A DNA stretch of 64,000 nucleotides from Microcoleus sp. AS-A8 (GCA_039962225.1 JAMPKV010000005.1:310001-374000), one strand, 5' to 3'. Counted from the stretch's first letter, positions 25,400 through 35,165 are shown. The notes: generated by a model not told the origin, from the letters alone. Translations and numbers: made by a program.

Positions 25400-26701
25400 A
25401 TGTCTGATACGGTGATTCGGGTTGAAAGCCTGAGTAAGAAGTACATCATTGGTCACCAGAGACAAGAGGGTTACATCTCACTTCGAGATGTAATATCTAA
25501 TGGTGCCAAGTCATTGGGGCATAAGTTGTGGAAGCCCTCAAAAGAAAAGATTGTTGACCCAACCGTTGAAGAGTTTTGGGCACTCAAGGATGTGTCGTTT
25601 GAAATTCAGCAAGGCGAGCGCGTTGGGATTATTGGTCGTAACGGCGCAGGAAAATCCACGCTCTTAAAAATTTTAAGCCGAATTACGGAGCCGACGACTG
25701 GGCGTATTTCGATTAAAGGGCGAGTTGCCAGTCTTTTAGAAGTGGGAACAGGCTTTCATCCAGAGTTGACGGGGAGAGAGAATATCTATCTTAACGGTGC
25801 CATTCTGGGGATGAGTAAGGTAGAAATCAAAAAGAAATTTGATGAGATTGTCGCTTTTGCGGAAGTTGAAAAGTTTCTTGATACGCCTGTTAAGCGTTAT
25901 TCTTCTGGCATGTATGTGCGTTTAGCCTTTGCAGTAGCCGCTCATTTAGAACCTGAGATTTTAATTGTGGATGAGGTGCTAGCGGTAGGGGATGCAGCGT
26001 TTCAGAAAAAGTGCTTGGGGAAGATGGAAGATGTGGGGAAAGAAGGGCGAACCGTTTTATTTGTGAGTCATAATATGGCAGCTGTCGAAAAATTGTGTCA
26101 ACACGGTATTGTCCTACATCAAGGAAAGCTACAGTATATCGGTAGCCAAACCGAATGCTTAACCCAGTACCTAACGAATTTATCCACAAGTGTGAGTTCT
26201 CTAAAAGAACGAACTGATCGGCAAGGTTCAGGTGAAGTTAGGGTTGTCGCGATTGAAATCAGAGACAAAGAGGGAAATCTTCTCGATGCTGTAACTTGTG
26301 GACAAGAATTAAATATATACTTTTATTTTGAGAATTATTCACCTATTAAACTCACAAATATTCTGATTGGTCTTATCGTGAAAACTCAGTTAGATGTAGC
26401 TGTTTTTCTTCAACATAATCGTTTATCTCAGGAAGATTTTGGGATTCTCCCTGAAAAGGGAGCTTTTGTATGCCAAATTAGACGCTTGCCTTTACCCCCA
26501 TCCACCTACAAAATCACCTATAGTGTGATGCCCAATCAGGGTTTTGATGGACTTTATTTAGATTTCATGGAAGATGCCGCCAATTTTACCGTCCTTGATG
26601 GAGATTTTTATGGGTGTGGTGAGGTGCCACAAATCACTCATGGGGTTTGCCTGGTTGAAGCCAGTTGGGGAGTTAAGCCAAATTTGCAAGCGCTTTTATA
26701 A
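25400..26701 (+). CDS. wzt: ABC exporter ATPase Wzt with C-terminal glycan-recognition domain, copy 1
   Basis: ATG 25400 is preferred to the in-frame TTG at 25385. The 433-residue protein has an ATPase domain (Walker A IGRNGAGKST at about 87-96, signature KRYSSGMYVRLAF, Walker B ILIVDEVLAVGD, switch His in FVSHNM) and a C-terminal beta-sandwich of about 165 residues (from about 265), the Wzt carbohydrate-binding domain that selects capped O-antigen chains. The ATPase half is nearly the same as copy 2 at 36409-37674, but the C-terminal domains have diverged beyond easy alignment. The two exporters therefore probably recognise different glycan ends. Confidence 0.93.
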   Translation: MSDTVIRVESLSKKYIIGHQRQEGYISLRDVISNGAKSLGHKLWKPSKEKIVDPTVEEFWALKDVSFEIQQGERVGIIGRNGAGKSTLLKILSRITEPTTGRISIKGRVASLLEVGTGFHPELTGRENIYLNGAILGMSKVEIKKKFDEIVAFAEVEKFLDTPVKRYSSGMYVRLAFAVAAHLEPEILIVDEVLAVGDAAFQKKCLGKMEDVGKEGRTVLFVSHNMAAVEKLCQHGIVLHQGKLQYIGSQTECLTQYLTNLSTSVSSLKERTDRQGSGEVRVVAIEIRDKEGNLLDAVTCGQELNIYFYFENYSPIKLTNILIGLIVKTQLDVAVFLQHNRLSQEDFGILPEKGAFVCQIRRLPLPPSTYKITYSVMPNQGFDGLYLDFMEDAANFTVLDGDFYGCGEVPQITHGVCLVEASWGVKPNLQALL

Positions 26702-26754
26702 AATATTTTTCAATATAGTTAGTTAAGCAAGCTTAATCAAAGTAGATCAGCAAA

Positions 26755-27525
26755 ATGCTATATTCGCCACCTCAAATTATTAAAAAGCTTGTTCCGACTT
26801 CTCTGAAATCTAAAGTATGGAAAGAAGTTTATAATGCTCGTAAATTTCAAAAAATATGGAATCACATAAAAACTATTGGAATTGATAGATTCCTCTGGAC
26901 AATAGAAACTGTTGAGATAGAATATGGTCACTTGCTATCTGTTCAGGAAAACAAGCCCTTGAGTAAAGCAGGAGATCCAATTCCTTGGTATACTTATCCA
27001 GCTTTTGAATATTTAAATCAACTAGATTATCAAGATAAGGATATTTTTGAGTATGGGGCTGGAAATAGTTCTTTGTTTTGGGCTAAAAAAGCTAGAAGTG
27101 TAATTAGCATCGAAAGCGATAAGGAATGGTATGTATCCCTAAAAAGCGAAATGAATTCAAATCAAGAACTACTTCTAATTGAAGAGGAGAAGGATTATGT
27201 TAATTCAATTTTTAAAGAGCATAGAAAGTATGATGTAATTGTAATTGATGGTGTTCACAGACTATCCTGTGCTGAGGTAGCTGTTCAATGCCTTGCCCCA
27301 GGTGGGTTAATCATACTGGATAACTCGGATTGGTTTCCTAAGACAACAACCTGTTTAAGAGAGGCAGGTTTAATTCAAGTTGACTTTACGGGATTAGGCC
27401 CAATTAATTATTACACCTGGACAACTTCTATATTCTTAGATCGAAGTTTTTCTCTAAAATCTCGCTCTGAACTACAGCCAGAATATGGGATTGGTAGTTT
27501 AGTTCAAGTGGCAAACCCAGAGTAA
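26755..27525 (+). CDS. SAM-dependent methyltransferase-fold protein, AT-rich gene
   Basis: The 256-residue protein has DIFEYGAGNSSLFWAKKARS as SAM-binding motif I (about residues 93-112), ISIESDKEWY as motif II, and YDVIVIDGVHR and LAPGGLIILDNSDW further on. This layout is that of a class I methyltransferase acting on small molecules or glycans. The substrate is unknown. It follows the first ABC exporter and opens a run of AT-rich genes reaching to about 32 kb. Confidence 0.75.
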   Translation: MLYSPPQIIKKLVPTSLKSKVWKEVYNARKFQKIWNHIKTIGIDRFLWTIETVEIEYGHLLSVQENKPLSKAGDPIPWYTYPAFEYLNQLDYQDKDIFEYGAGNSSLFWAKKARSVISIESDKEWYVSLKSEMNSNQELLLIEEEKDYVNSIFKEHRKYDVIVIDGVHRLSCAEVAVQCLAPGGLIILDNSDWFPKTTTCLREAGLIQVDFTGLGPINYYTWTTSIFLDRSFSLKSRSELQPEYGIGSLVQVANPE

Positions 27526-27561
27526 ACTCTTGAATTCATTTTATAGGAAATAAGTCTATCC

Positions 27562-28293
27562 ATGCCAACCATTAGGGGTGCGTTAAGAAGATTAAAAGTA
27601 GCCTTTCAAGTAACTTGTTTTCCTGAGCAATTTTATCTTTATCCCAAAGAGCTATATCTTTATCATAATCTCTCCTACTCCCAGGAAGGTGAGGATATGA
27701 TGTTGGCAAGATTTTTTTCCGAACAAACCCAAGGTTTTTATGTGGATGTAGGCGCACATCATCCCCAGCGATTTTCTAATACCTATTACTTTTATTTAAA
27801 AGGGTGGCGAGGTATTAATCTTGATGCTATGCCAGGAAGTATGGAAAATTTTCATAAACTTAGACCTGAGGATATTAATTTAGAATTTCCTATTTCTGAT
27901 AACAATCAAACGTTGACTTATTACAAATTTAATGAACCTGCTTTAAATGGTTTTTGTGAAAAAACGGCTCATGAGCGGGATGGGCTGAGGCATTATAAGA
28001 TTATTGCTCAGGAAAAATTGCAGACTTATAGATTAGCAGAAATATTAGATAAATATTTACCTGGAAATCAAGAAATTGATTTTTTGAATATTGATGTTGA
28101 AGGTTTAGATTACCAAGTTTTAAAATCAAATGATTGGCGAAAATATAGACCTAAACTAGTTTTAGTCGAAGATCTGAACTTATCCTCTTTAAAAGAAATC
28201 GATGAATCAAAGTTAGCTATATTTATGGATAAGCAAGATTATCAGCTATATGCAAAGTCTGTTTGTACTCTAATTTTCAAAGCAAAAAGTTGA
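27562..28293 (+). CDS. FkbM-family methyltransferase
   Basis: The 243-residue protein has YSQEGEDMMLARFF, then GFYVDVGAHHPQRFSNTYYF (motif I, about residues 54-73) and DFLNIDVEGLDYQVLKSNDW (about 172-191), the I-D-V-E-G motif of the FkbM family. FkbM enzymes O-methylate hydroxyls on diverse metabolites and glycans. Only 3 bases separate it from the glycosyltransferase that follows, so the two are co-expressed. The acceptor is unknown. Confidence 0.87.
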   Translation: MPTIRGALRRLKVAFQVTCFPEQFYLYPKELYLYHNLSYSQEGEDMMLARFFSEQTQGFYVDVGAHHPQRFSNTYYFYLKGWRGINLDAMPGSMENFHKLRPEDINLEFPISDNNQTLTYYKFNEPALNGFCEKTAHERDGLRHYKIIAQEKLQTYRLAEILDKYLPGNQEIDFLNIDVEGLDYQVLKSNDWRKYRPKLVLVEDLNLSSLKEIDESKLAIFMDKQDYQLYAKSVCTLIFKAKS

Positions 28294-28296
28294 CTT

Positions 28297-29226
28297 ATGC
28301 TCAATACACCTGTTGCTTTTCTCATCTTCAATCGCCCTGATTTAACAAGTATTGTCTTTGATGCGATCGCTCAAGCTAAACCGAAGAAGTTGCTGGTAGT
28401 TGCGGATGGCCCTCGCTTCCCTGAAGAAGCAGAGAAGTGCCGACAAGCCAGGGCAGTTATTGAGCGAGTTGATTGGGATTGTGAAGTTTTAACTAATTTT
28501 TCAGAAATAAATTTGGGATGTAAACATCGCGTTTCTAGCGGATTAGATTGGGTTTTCTCACAGGTTGAAGAAGCAATTATTTTAGAAGATGATTGTTTGC
28601 CAGCACCGTCTTTTTTCTATTTTTGTCAGACTCTGATCGAGCATTACCGACATGATGAACGGATTATGCATATTAGCGGGAATAATTTTCAATTTGGTCA
28701 GAGTCGAACTGAATATAGTTACTACTTCTCAAAATATCCCCATATTTGGGGCTGGGCTTCTTGGCGTAGAGCCTGGAAACACTATGATGTTCATATAAAA
28801 ACTTGGTCACCATATAAAACTTTAGAAATACTTTCTTCTTGGTGCGAAGATTCCTATGAACAAAAGTACTGGATAGACATCTTTGAACGAGTATTTAAGG
28901 ATGCTGTAGATACGTGGGATTATCAGTGGGTTTATGCCTGCTGGTGTCAAAATGGTCTAGCAATATTGCCTGATTCAAATCTTGTATCTAATATCGGTTT
29001 TGGGATCGATGGAACACATACTTCTAATAGTGAAAATCCCTTGTCAACATTGCCACTCACTAATATTTGGGAAATAAAACATTCGCCATTGGTCGTTAGG
29101 GACACAGAGGCTGATAATTATACATTCAACTCTGTCCTCTGTCCTAGAAATATGAAAAACCCTAATTTAGTAAGTGTGAATATAAAAAAAATATACACCG
29201 AGTTAACTAATATGGTTAAGTTTTAA
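28297..29226 (+). CDS. GT-A fold glycosyltransferase (GT2-like)
   Basis: The 309-residue protein begins with PVAFLIFNRPDLTSIVFDAI and has EEAIILEDDCLPAPSFFYFC, where EDD is the metal/nucleotide-binding acidic motif of GT-A enzymes. YPHIWGWASWRRAWKHYD is a segment common in this subgroup of capsule and O-antigen glycosyltransferases. The reaction should be transfer from a nucleotide sugar in the cytoplasm; the donor is unknown. It starts 3 bases after the FkbM gene. Confidence 0.82.
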   Translation: MLNTPVAFLIFNRPDLTSIVFDAIAQAKPKKLLVVADGPRFPEEAEKCRQARAVIERVDWDCEVLTNFSEINLGCKHRVSSGLDWVFSQVEEAIILEDDCLPAPSFFYFCQTLIEHYRHDERIMHISGNNFQFGQSRTEYSYYFSKYPHIWGWASWRRAWKHYDVHIKTWSPYKTLEILSSWCEDSYEQKYWIDIFERVFKDAVDTWDYQWVYACWCQNGLAILPDSNLVSNIGFGIDGTHTSNSENPLSTLPLTNIWEIKHSPLVVRDTEADNYTFNSVLCPRNMKNPNLVSVNIKKIYTELTNMVKF

Positions 29227-29248
29227 AAGTCTCATCCAAAAATATTCT

Positions 29249-30151
29249 ATGAATACTCAATCTTTAATAATGCGAATCTATGACAAATGGCGTACTTGGC
29301 TTTATATCCGAGAGCAAAAGCGTCAAATAGATTTATATATAAACAATAACCGCAAACCTTGGACAGAAGGATATTCTCTATTTAAAGAGAAATTTATTAG
29401 TCAATCACTTAATGACAATCATCTTATAGATGATTTTAAGAATTGTTTGCCATTACCTCAAGGCTATGGTGAATTTTTGGATGATAGAGTTGTTGAATAT
29501 CCTTGGTTTATTTCACGTATTACTCAAGAACCGGGTAAATTGCTTGATGCGGGTTCAGCCCTTAATTTTAGCTATATCCTCCAACACCAAAATCTCTTAA
29601 AAAAGGACATTACAATTGTAACCTTAGAACCTGAAGCGGATTGTTACTGGCACAAACGAATCTCTTATGCATTTTGCGACCTCCGCGACCTCCCATTTAA
29701 GGAAAATTTCTTTGATGATGTTGTTTCAATATCAACTATTGAACATTTGGGAATGGATAACTCAATTTATTCATCCAATCCAGACTTTGTCGAAAAAAAT
29801 AAATTTGATTTTTTGAAAGCTATAACAGAACTGAAGAGAGTAACCAAACCGGGAGGAAAAGTTTATATTACTGTACCTTATGGTAAATACACAGATTTTG
29901 GCTGGTATCAACAGTTTGATGCTAAGATGATTAACCTGTTGATCGATAATTTTGCTCCCGATAAGTTTATTGAAACTTATTACTGCTATGAATCAGGTGG
30001 TTGGACACTTAGCAATAAGCAATATTGCCAAAAATTTGAAGGTTTCAATATCCATGATACAAAATATTTTAATCCAGAAAGCACGAAAGATTATGACCCT
30101 GACTATGCTGCTGCTAGTAGGGCTGTTGCTGCTTTAGAGCTGTGGAAGTGA
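29249..30151 (+). CDS. Class I SAM-dependent methyltransferase
   Basis: The 300-residue protein has GKLLDAGSALNFSYILQHQN as a degenerate motif I (about residues 96-115), ITIVTLEPE as motif II, DDVVSISTIEHLGMDNSIYS and ELKRVTKPGGKVYITVPYGK. The glycine-rich loop is atypical (DAGSALNF rather than DxGxGxG), so SAM binding is likely but not certain. The gene is AT-rich. It precedes another methyltransferase, whose start lies just past this stop. Confidence 0.75.
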   Translation: MNTQSLIMRIYDKWRTWLYIREQKRQIDLYINNNRKPWTEGYSLFKEKFISQSLNDNHLIDDFKNCLPLPQGYGEFLDDRVVEYPWFISRITQEPGKLLDAGSALNFSYILQHQNLLKKDITIVTLEPEADCYWHKRISYAFCDLRDLPFKENFFDDVVSISTIEHLGMDNSIYSSNPDFVEKNKFDFLKAITELKRVTKPGGKVYITVPYGKYTDFGWYQQFDAKMINLLIDNFAPDKFIETYYCYESGGWTLSNKQYCQKFEGFNIHDTKYFNPESTKDYDPDYAAASRAVAALELWK

Positions 30152-30159
30152 GACTTTAT

Positions 30160-31011
30160 ATGAATAGCCAATTTCCTTATACCTTAGAACAAGCCGTAAG
30201 TTGGTTACGGCAGCAGCCCGATCAACAAGAACTTGTATATCATTGTTATTACGATGATCCCTTAGAATCAGCGGCTGAGCGGTTTAGTAATAGCGAGGAA
30301 TGGAACGCGATAAAGCATCTATTGCGAAAACATCTTCCTGGCAAAGTATTAGACATTGGGGCAGGAAGAGGAATTGTTAGTTATGCCTTTGCTAAAGCTG
30401 GATGCTCCGTCACTGCCCTAGAACCTGACCCTAGTTCGTTAGTTGGGGCTAAAGCTATTCAGGATTTAGTTGATAAGACCAATTTGCCTATTGAAATTGT
30501 TCAAGAATACGGCGAAACATTACCCTTTCAAAATAATTATTTTGATGTTGTGTACGCACGAGCGGTACTCCATCACGCCCAAGATCTAAAACAGTTTTGT
30601 AAAGAGGCCGCACGAGTCTTGAGGTGCGGTGGTGTTTTTCTAGCGGCTCGCGAACACGTCATTTCTAGAAAAGAAGACCTGCAAATCTTTTTAGATTCTC
30701 ACGCTTTACACTCTCTCTACGGAGAAGAAAACGCGTATCTATTGCAAGAGTATACAGACGCCATTAGCTCAGCAGGATTAAAGATTCAAAAAGTGATGGG
30801 TCATTATGAGAGTGTACTTAATTATGCACCCATGACCCAACAAGAGTTTCAATCGATGACTACATCCATGCTTACTCATTTTCGCATTGGTACCAAACTA
30901 TCTAGTTTGCTGGCTTCCCAAGAATTCGTACAAGACTTTTATGGCTGGCATCTCTCGAAAAAGTTGGATACTCCTGGTCGTCATTTTTCCTTCTTGGCAT
31001 TCAAAAATTAA
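30160..31011 (+). CDS. Methyltransf_11-type methyltransferase, paralogue 1
   Basis: ATG 30160 is chosen over an in-frame GTG at 30142, which lies inside the previous gene. It puts the N-terminus in register with the paralogue at 38274. The 283-residue protein has GKVLDIGAGRGIVSYAFAKA (motif I, about residues 66-85), VTALEPDPSSLVGAKAI, and DVVYARAVLHHAQDLKQF. It ends in a conserved PGRHFSFLAFK. The two paralogues are alike over their whole length, and each lies downstream of an ABC exporter copy, which suggests they methylate related positions in two glycans. Confidence 0.88.
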   Translation: MNSQFPYTLEQAVSWLRQQPDQQELVYHCYYDDPLESAAERFSNSEEWNAIKHLLRKHLPGKVLDIGAGRGIVSYAFAKAGCSVTALEPDPSSLVGAKAIQDLVDKTNLPIEIVQEYGETLPFQNNYFDVVYARAVLHHAQDLKQFCKEAARVLRCGGVFLAAREHVISRKEDLQIFLDSHALHSLYGEENAYLLQEYTDAISSAGLKIQKVMGHYESVLNYAPMTQQEFQSMTTSMLTHFRIGTKLSSLLASQEFVQDFYGWHLSKKLDTPGRHFSFLAFKN

Positions 31012-31119
31012 TTATTGCGCTTTATAGCATGATAGAATATCGCTGTATAGGCAATTTTTTTAATGTTTATGATCTTGTTTTATCAGTGTATTTTTTGAAT
31101 GTAATATTTATATTTAAAA

Positions 31120-32115
31120 ATGCAAAACAGCATTAATTATTGGCTTCACTTTGTTTACTATCAGGTGCTTAATGCCTCTTATGAGACTCAATTAAATAGG
31201 CTCAAGGCGAACATCTTTACTAGACTATTTTATAAAATCATCAAGTTGAGCGATCCTTTGATTAGCTATAAAATAGCTGGCTTTGATTTACTCTTTCCTT
31301 TTTCTCACCAATTACCCTTTATCCTAAAAACTTATCCTCTATACTCTTCAAATCTTGCAAGACTTGCCAAGTATGTAAAAGAAAAATATAAACATCTAAA
31401 GTTTATTGATGTTGGAGCTAATATTGGTGACTCTATTGCTCTTTTGAGAAAAGAAGCTGAATTTCCTATTTTGTGTATTGAAGGAGATGAGCAGTTTTTA
31501 TCTGTATTAGAAAAAAATGCTACTTTTTTTTCAGAAGTTCATATAGTTCAAGCCTACCTAGGAGAATCCAGTAATAGTATTAGAGGAACCGCTATAAAAC
31601 AGGGTGGTACAGCCCATCTCAGTGAGAATATGGTAGGAGAAAACATTATAGAAGTCAAAAAACTATCAGATGTTTTAAAAGATTATCCATCGTTTTGCCA
31701 GTCTAAAATGATTAAAGTGGACACTGACGGTTTTGATTGCAAAATCCTCAGAGGTGCTGCTGATTTTCTTAAAAGCGCAAAACCTATCATCTTTTTTGAA
31801 TATGACCCATTTTTTTTAGCCGAGCAAGGAGATAATGGAACTTCTATTTTCGATGATTTGAGTAACTATGGTTATAAAAATTTATTAATTTATGACAATT
31901 TTGGAGATTTAATGCTATCTGCCAATATTAATAACTATAGACTTTTGGAAGAGCTTCACTTATATTTCTCAGGTCGATTGGGGCACCGTTACTGTGATAT
32001 TTGTGTTTTTCATACTGAAGATAGTGATTTATTTGAAATAGCAAGAGAGCGTGAAATTCAGTTCTTTGAAAATATTAGGGGAATAAAAAGCGGGGATAAT
32101 GCGTATTCTCTATGA
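31120..32115 (+). CDS. FkbM-family methyltransferase, long form
   Basis: The 331-residue protein has HLKFIDVGANIGDSIALLRK (about residues 91-110), CIEGDEQFLSVLEKNATFF and SKMIKVDTDGFDCKILRGAA, an FkbM variant with D-T-D-G in place of D-V-E-G. An N-terminal extension of about 85 residues precedes the domain. The gene is AT-rich. The next glycosyltransferase starts 17 bases before this stop, so translation is probably coupled. Confidence 0.82.
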   Translation: MQNSINYWLHFVYYQVLNASYETQLNRLKANIFTRLFYKIIKLSDPLISYKIAGFDLLFPFSHQLPFILKTYPLYSSNLARLAKYVKEKYKHLKFIDVGANIGDSIALLRKEAEFPILCIEGDEQFLSVLEKNATFFSEVHIVQAYLGESSNSIRGTAIKQGGTAHLSENMVGENIIEVKKLSDVLKDYPSFCQSKMIKVDTDGFDCKILRGAADFLKSAKPIIFFEYDPFFLAEQGDNGTSIFDDLSNYGYKNLLIYDNFGDLMLSANINNYRLLEELHLYFSGRLGHRYCDICVFHTEDSDLFEIAREREIQFFENIRGIKSGDNAYSL

Positions 32116-33202
32116 TGGTAAAATTTATAAGATTTATAATGAACACACACCGGGAGGTGTGATTCGGTATTTTACTAATTTGATTAGTAGGATACCCCTA
32201 AATTTTATTCCTAATTTAACTATAGTTCAGCATCAAAATATTATTTATCCAGTTCATTCAAATCTAAAAATTTGGGAGTATAAATTATTTCGACCAGTAA
32301 GGCTATATCACCAATTAGAGAAGCATTATTTCCAAACGATCGCAACGTTCAATTCCTTCGATCTTGCTCATCCAACCTACTATTCGTTACTTTCAAAGCA
32401 AGAACTCAACCAATATCGTTATCCTATTGTGTTGACAGTCTATGATATGGTTCATGAAATATTTCGTGACAAAATCGATCCCAAGGGTGAACATGTTGAA
32501 CTAAAACGTAAAGCCATTTCGTCAGCGGATAGACTAATCTGTATTTCTGAAAATACAAAGAAAGATTTAATGCACTGGTATTCCGTACCGGAAGATAAAA
32601 TAACGGTTACTTATCTTGCAGCCGGAATAGATTCAAGTCTGTCTTGGGGAGATGACTCCGTTCCCTCTCGTCCATACTATCTTTATGTAGGTAGCCGTGA
32701 CGCTAGCTATAAAAACTTTGATACCTTATTATTAGCTTTTGCTAACGTAGCATCTATTAATCCCGATGTTATGCTTTGTGTTGTTGGTTACCCGTTTTCG
32801 GAAACAGAGATCAAACGAATTGCTGAACTCAAATTAAGTGATCGCATTGAACTCTACACCTATGCTAACGACGCCCATCTAGCCAAACTTTATCGTTGCA
32901 GTATTGCTTTTGTCTATCCTTCCCTCTATGAAGGTTTTGGCATTCCTACTCTAGAAGCGATGTCCTGCGGAACCCCGGTTGTTGCATCCAACTGCTCCAG
33001 TATTCCTGAAGTCGTAGGAGATGCTGGTTTAATGTTTAACCCCAAGTCAGTTAGCGCTCTAACTGATATTATGATGTTTTTGCTCGATAATCCCACAGAA
33101 CGCGAACGCTTAATTACCAAGGGACACCAAAGAGCAAAAACTTTTAGTTGGGATAAAACTGTAGCTAAAACTGTGGAGGTTTATCATTCAGTCAGCAACT
33201 GA
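32099..33202 (+). CDS. GT4 family glycosyltransferase
   Basis: The 367-residue protein has IYNEHTPGGVIRYFTNLISR at the N-terminus, TVYDMVHEIFRD, LYVGSRDASYKNFDTLLLAF and a textbook donor-binding segment, PSLYEGFGIPTLEAMSCGTP, followed by SNCSSIPEVVGDAGLMFNP. This is close to the mannosyltransferase-type GT4 group. The start overlaps the FkbM gene by 17 bases. Confidence 0.92.
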   Translation: MRILYDGKIYKIYNEHTPGGVIRYFTNLISRIPLNFIPNLTIVQHQNIIYPVHSNLKIWEYKLFRPVRLYHQLEKHYFQTIATFNSFDLAHPTYYSLLSKQELNQYRYPIVLTVYDMVHEIFRDKIDPKGEHVELKRKAISSADRLICISENTKKDLMHWYSVPEDKITVTYLAAGIDSSLSWGDDSVPSRPYYLYVGSRDASYKNFDTLLLAFANVASINPDVMLCVVGYPFSETEIKRIAELKLSDRIELYTYANDAHLAKLYRCSIAFVYPSLYEGFGIPTLEAMSCGTPVVASNCSSIPEVVGDAGLMFNPKSVSALTDIMMFLLDNPTERERLITKGHQRAKTFSWDKTVAKTVEVYHSVSN

Positions 33203-33275
33203 ATAAGCTTTGATAAAGTAATAGAATTCATTGAATTTTTTATTAAGAATTACATTTTGACATAAGGATTATAAA

Positions 33276-34070
33276 ATGTTTAATTTAACCAAAAAAATAA
33301 TTAGAAAATCTTTGAAATTATTAGGTTTTGAGATTTACCGCCACAGACAAGCGATCGAACAAACTCCTAGAGCATCAATGTACGGTTGTCTTCGCCAAGC
33401 TTGCCAAAATGGGCTTCAACCTAAAACCATCATTGATGTTGGTGCAGCTAGTGGAACTCTTGCCTTATATGAGGTATTTCCTGAAGCCATACATATCCTT
33501 ATTGAACCACTTGAAGAATACATCCCCCACCTTAATTCTTTGGTGGATAAGCTGGAGCAAGCTGAATATATTATTGCTGCCGCGACAGCTACACCTGGTA
33601 AACTGGTGCTCAACGTCCATCCTGACCTGGTAGGCTCATCCCTTTATAAAGAAGATGAGGATTCTGATGTCAATGGGGTGGAGCGGACGATTCCTGCAAT
33701 GACACTGGATAATATTTGCTCCGAGCGAGGTAGTGAAGGCCCATATCTGATAAAAATTGATACACAAGGCTCCGAGCTAGAGGTCTTAAAGGGCGCACAG
33801 ACAGTCTTGAAAGACACAGAATTTATTATTCTTGAAGTCTCATTTTTTGAGTTTTTCAAAGGTGGGCCACAAGTCTATGATTGCCTGAGTTTTATGAAAA
33901 ATTTAGGCTTTGTCCCGTATGATATATTTGACTTGCAATACCGTTTGTTAGACGGAGCGATGTCTCAAGTTGATATCGCTTTTGTGCGTGAGCAAAGCCA
34001 GCTAAGAAAATATCATTTTTATGCAACACGAGAACAAAGAGCAGAGCTGACTAAAAAATTACTCAGCTAA
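33276..34070 (+). CDS. FkbM-family methyltransferase
   Basis: The 264-residue protein has TIIDVGAASGTLALYEVFPE (about residues 51-70), LIEPLEEYIPHLNSL and YLIKIDTQGSELEVLKGAQT, the FkbM Q-G-S-E-L variant. It ends in a tail with HFYATREQRAELTKKLL. It belongs to the same subgroup as the 48548-49258 protein. It lies between a GT4 and a GT2 gene on the same strand. The acceptor is unknown. Confidence 0.88.
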   Translation: MFNLTKKIIRKSLKLLGFEIYRHRQAIEQTPRASMYGCLRQACQNGLQPKTIIDVGAASGTLALYEVFPEAIHILIEPLEEYIPHLNSLVDKLEQAEYIIAAATATPGKLVLNVHPDLVGSSLYKEDEDSDVNGVERTIPAMTLDNICSERGSEGPYLIKIDTQGSELEVLKGAQTVLKDTEFIILEVSFFEFFKGGPQVYDCLSFMKNLGFVPYDIFDLQYRLLDGAMSQVDIAFVREQSQLRKYHFYATREQRAELTKKLLS

Positions 34071-34088
34071 GAAGGATTCAGAGTTGTT

Positions 34089-34988
34089 ATGGTTAAGGAT
34101 TTCCCTAAAATTTCTCTAGTCACTCCTTCTTTTAATCAGGCTGAATTTATTGAAGCAACGATTCAGAGCATTCTCAGCCAGGGATATCCCAACCTTGAGT
34201 ACATTATCATTGATGGCGGTTCTACAGACGGTAGTGTAGAAATTATCAAAAAATACGAAAAGCATCTTCATTTCTGGTGTAGCGAACCTGATGCTGGGCA
34301 ATACGATGCCATTAACAAAGGGTTTGCTCACTCTAGTGGTGAGATTATGGGATGGCTTAACAGCGACGACATGTATTTTTCTTGGACGCTAAAAACAGTG
34401 GCGAGTATCATGTCTGAACTGCCTGAAGTCGATTGGTTAACCACCCTCTCTCCCGCTTATTGGGACTGGCATGGCTTTTGTTATGGAATTGGTTCGATCA
34501 TTGGCTACTCAAGAAAAGCTTATCTTGATGGTTTTTATCTACCTGGTTCATATAAAACGGCTCTAGGTTGGATTCAACAAGAATCGACATTTTGGAGGCG
34601 TAACCTTTGGCAAAAAGTGGGTGGCTCTATTGCTACTGAGTTTAGTTTAGCTGGCGACTTTGACCTATGGTCTCGCTTTTACTCCCATGCAGACTTATAC
34701 GGAACTCCTTCGCCACTGGGTGGATTTCGCTATCAACCCAATCAAAGGAGTCGTCAGATTGAGCAATATTTAGTAGAAGCTCAAAAATCCCTAACCCAAA
34801 TGCGGGCTTTATTAAACTGGTCGCCTAACTACCCCAGAAGTATTGCACTGAAATTGAGACTCAATAAAATTCCTAAAGTCCGTACAGTGAGTCAGTCAAT
34901 GTATAGCTATGTTGGGAAACGTATAGTAAGAACTAATCTGGACTCACCAGATAGTTACTGGAACGTTGAAGAATATAAATTTTATTAG
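34089..34988 (+). CDS. GT2 family glycosyltransferase
   Basis: The 299-residue protein starts with ISLVTPSFNQAEFIEATIQS and continues LEYIIIDGGSTDGSVEIIKK, the classical GT2 nucleotide-binding fold. GEIMGWLNSDDMYF contains the metal-binding D-D motif. GT2 enzymes invert configuration and use nucleotide sugars. It resembles the 41425-42513 enzyme in the first 120 residues. It is the last gene before a 413-base spacer and the second exporter. Confidence 0.9.
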   Translation: MVKDFPKISLVTPSFNQAEFIEATIQSILSQGYPNLEYIIIDGGSTDGSVEIIKKYEKHLHFWCSEPDAGQYDAINKGFAHSSGEIMGWLNSDDMYFSWTLKTVASIMSELPEVDWLTTLSPAYWDWHGFCYGIGSIIGYSRKAYLDGFYLPGSYKTALGWIQQESTFWRRNLWQKVGGSIATEFSLAGDFDLWSRFYSHADLYGTPSPLGGFRYQPNQRSRQIEQYLVEAQKSLTQMRALLNWSPNYPRSIALKLRLNKIPKVRTVSQSMYSYVGKRIVRTNLDSPDSYWNVEEYKFY

Positions 34989-35019
34989 TAATTTATGTAA
35001 ATTTCATAAAGTGCTACAG

Positions 35020-35150
35020 GTTAGCCGTGTTGGGCGATGGCCTACGGCACCTAACAAGGGGCGATCGCAAGGTAACGAGTGTTGGCGTGACGCTAGCCTA
35101 GCGGCATTGCAGGAGCTAGGGAAACCCTGGCGTTAGCCTTCGCTCAGCAT
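35020..35150. repeat. Possible short dispersed repeat, GC-rich
   Basis: The stretch contains imperfectly inverted words such as GGCGTGACGCTAGCC and GGCGTTAGCCTTCGC and a HIP1 octamer, unlike the AT-rich surroundings. It resembles the interspersed repeats of filamentous cyanobacteria. A genome-wide copy count would be needed to call it a repeat. Confidence 0.35.
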
Positions 35151-35154
35151 TTAT

Positions 35155-35165
35155 CCTGATTCAGG
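35155..35165. promoter_or_regulatory. Palindrome CCTGATTCAGG, copy 1
   Basis: This 11-bp palindrome with one central base recurs at 60165-60175. Both copies lie in long spacers upstream of polysaccharide genes. It could be a regulator site, but two copies may be chance. Confidence 0.25.
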
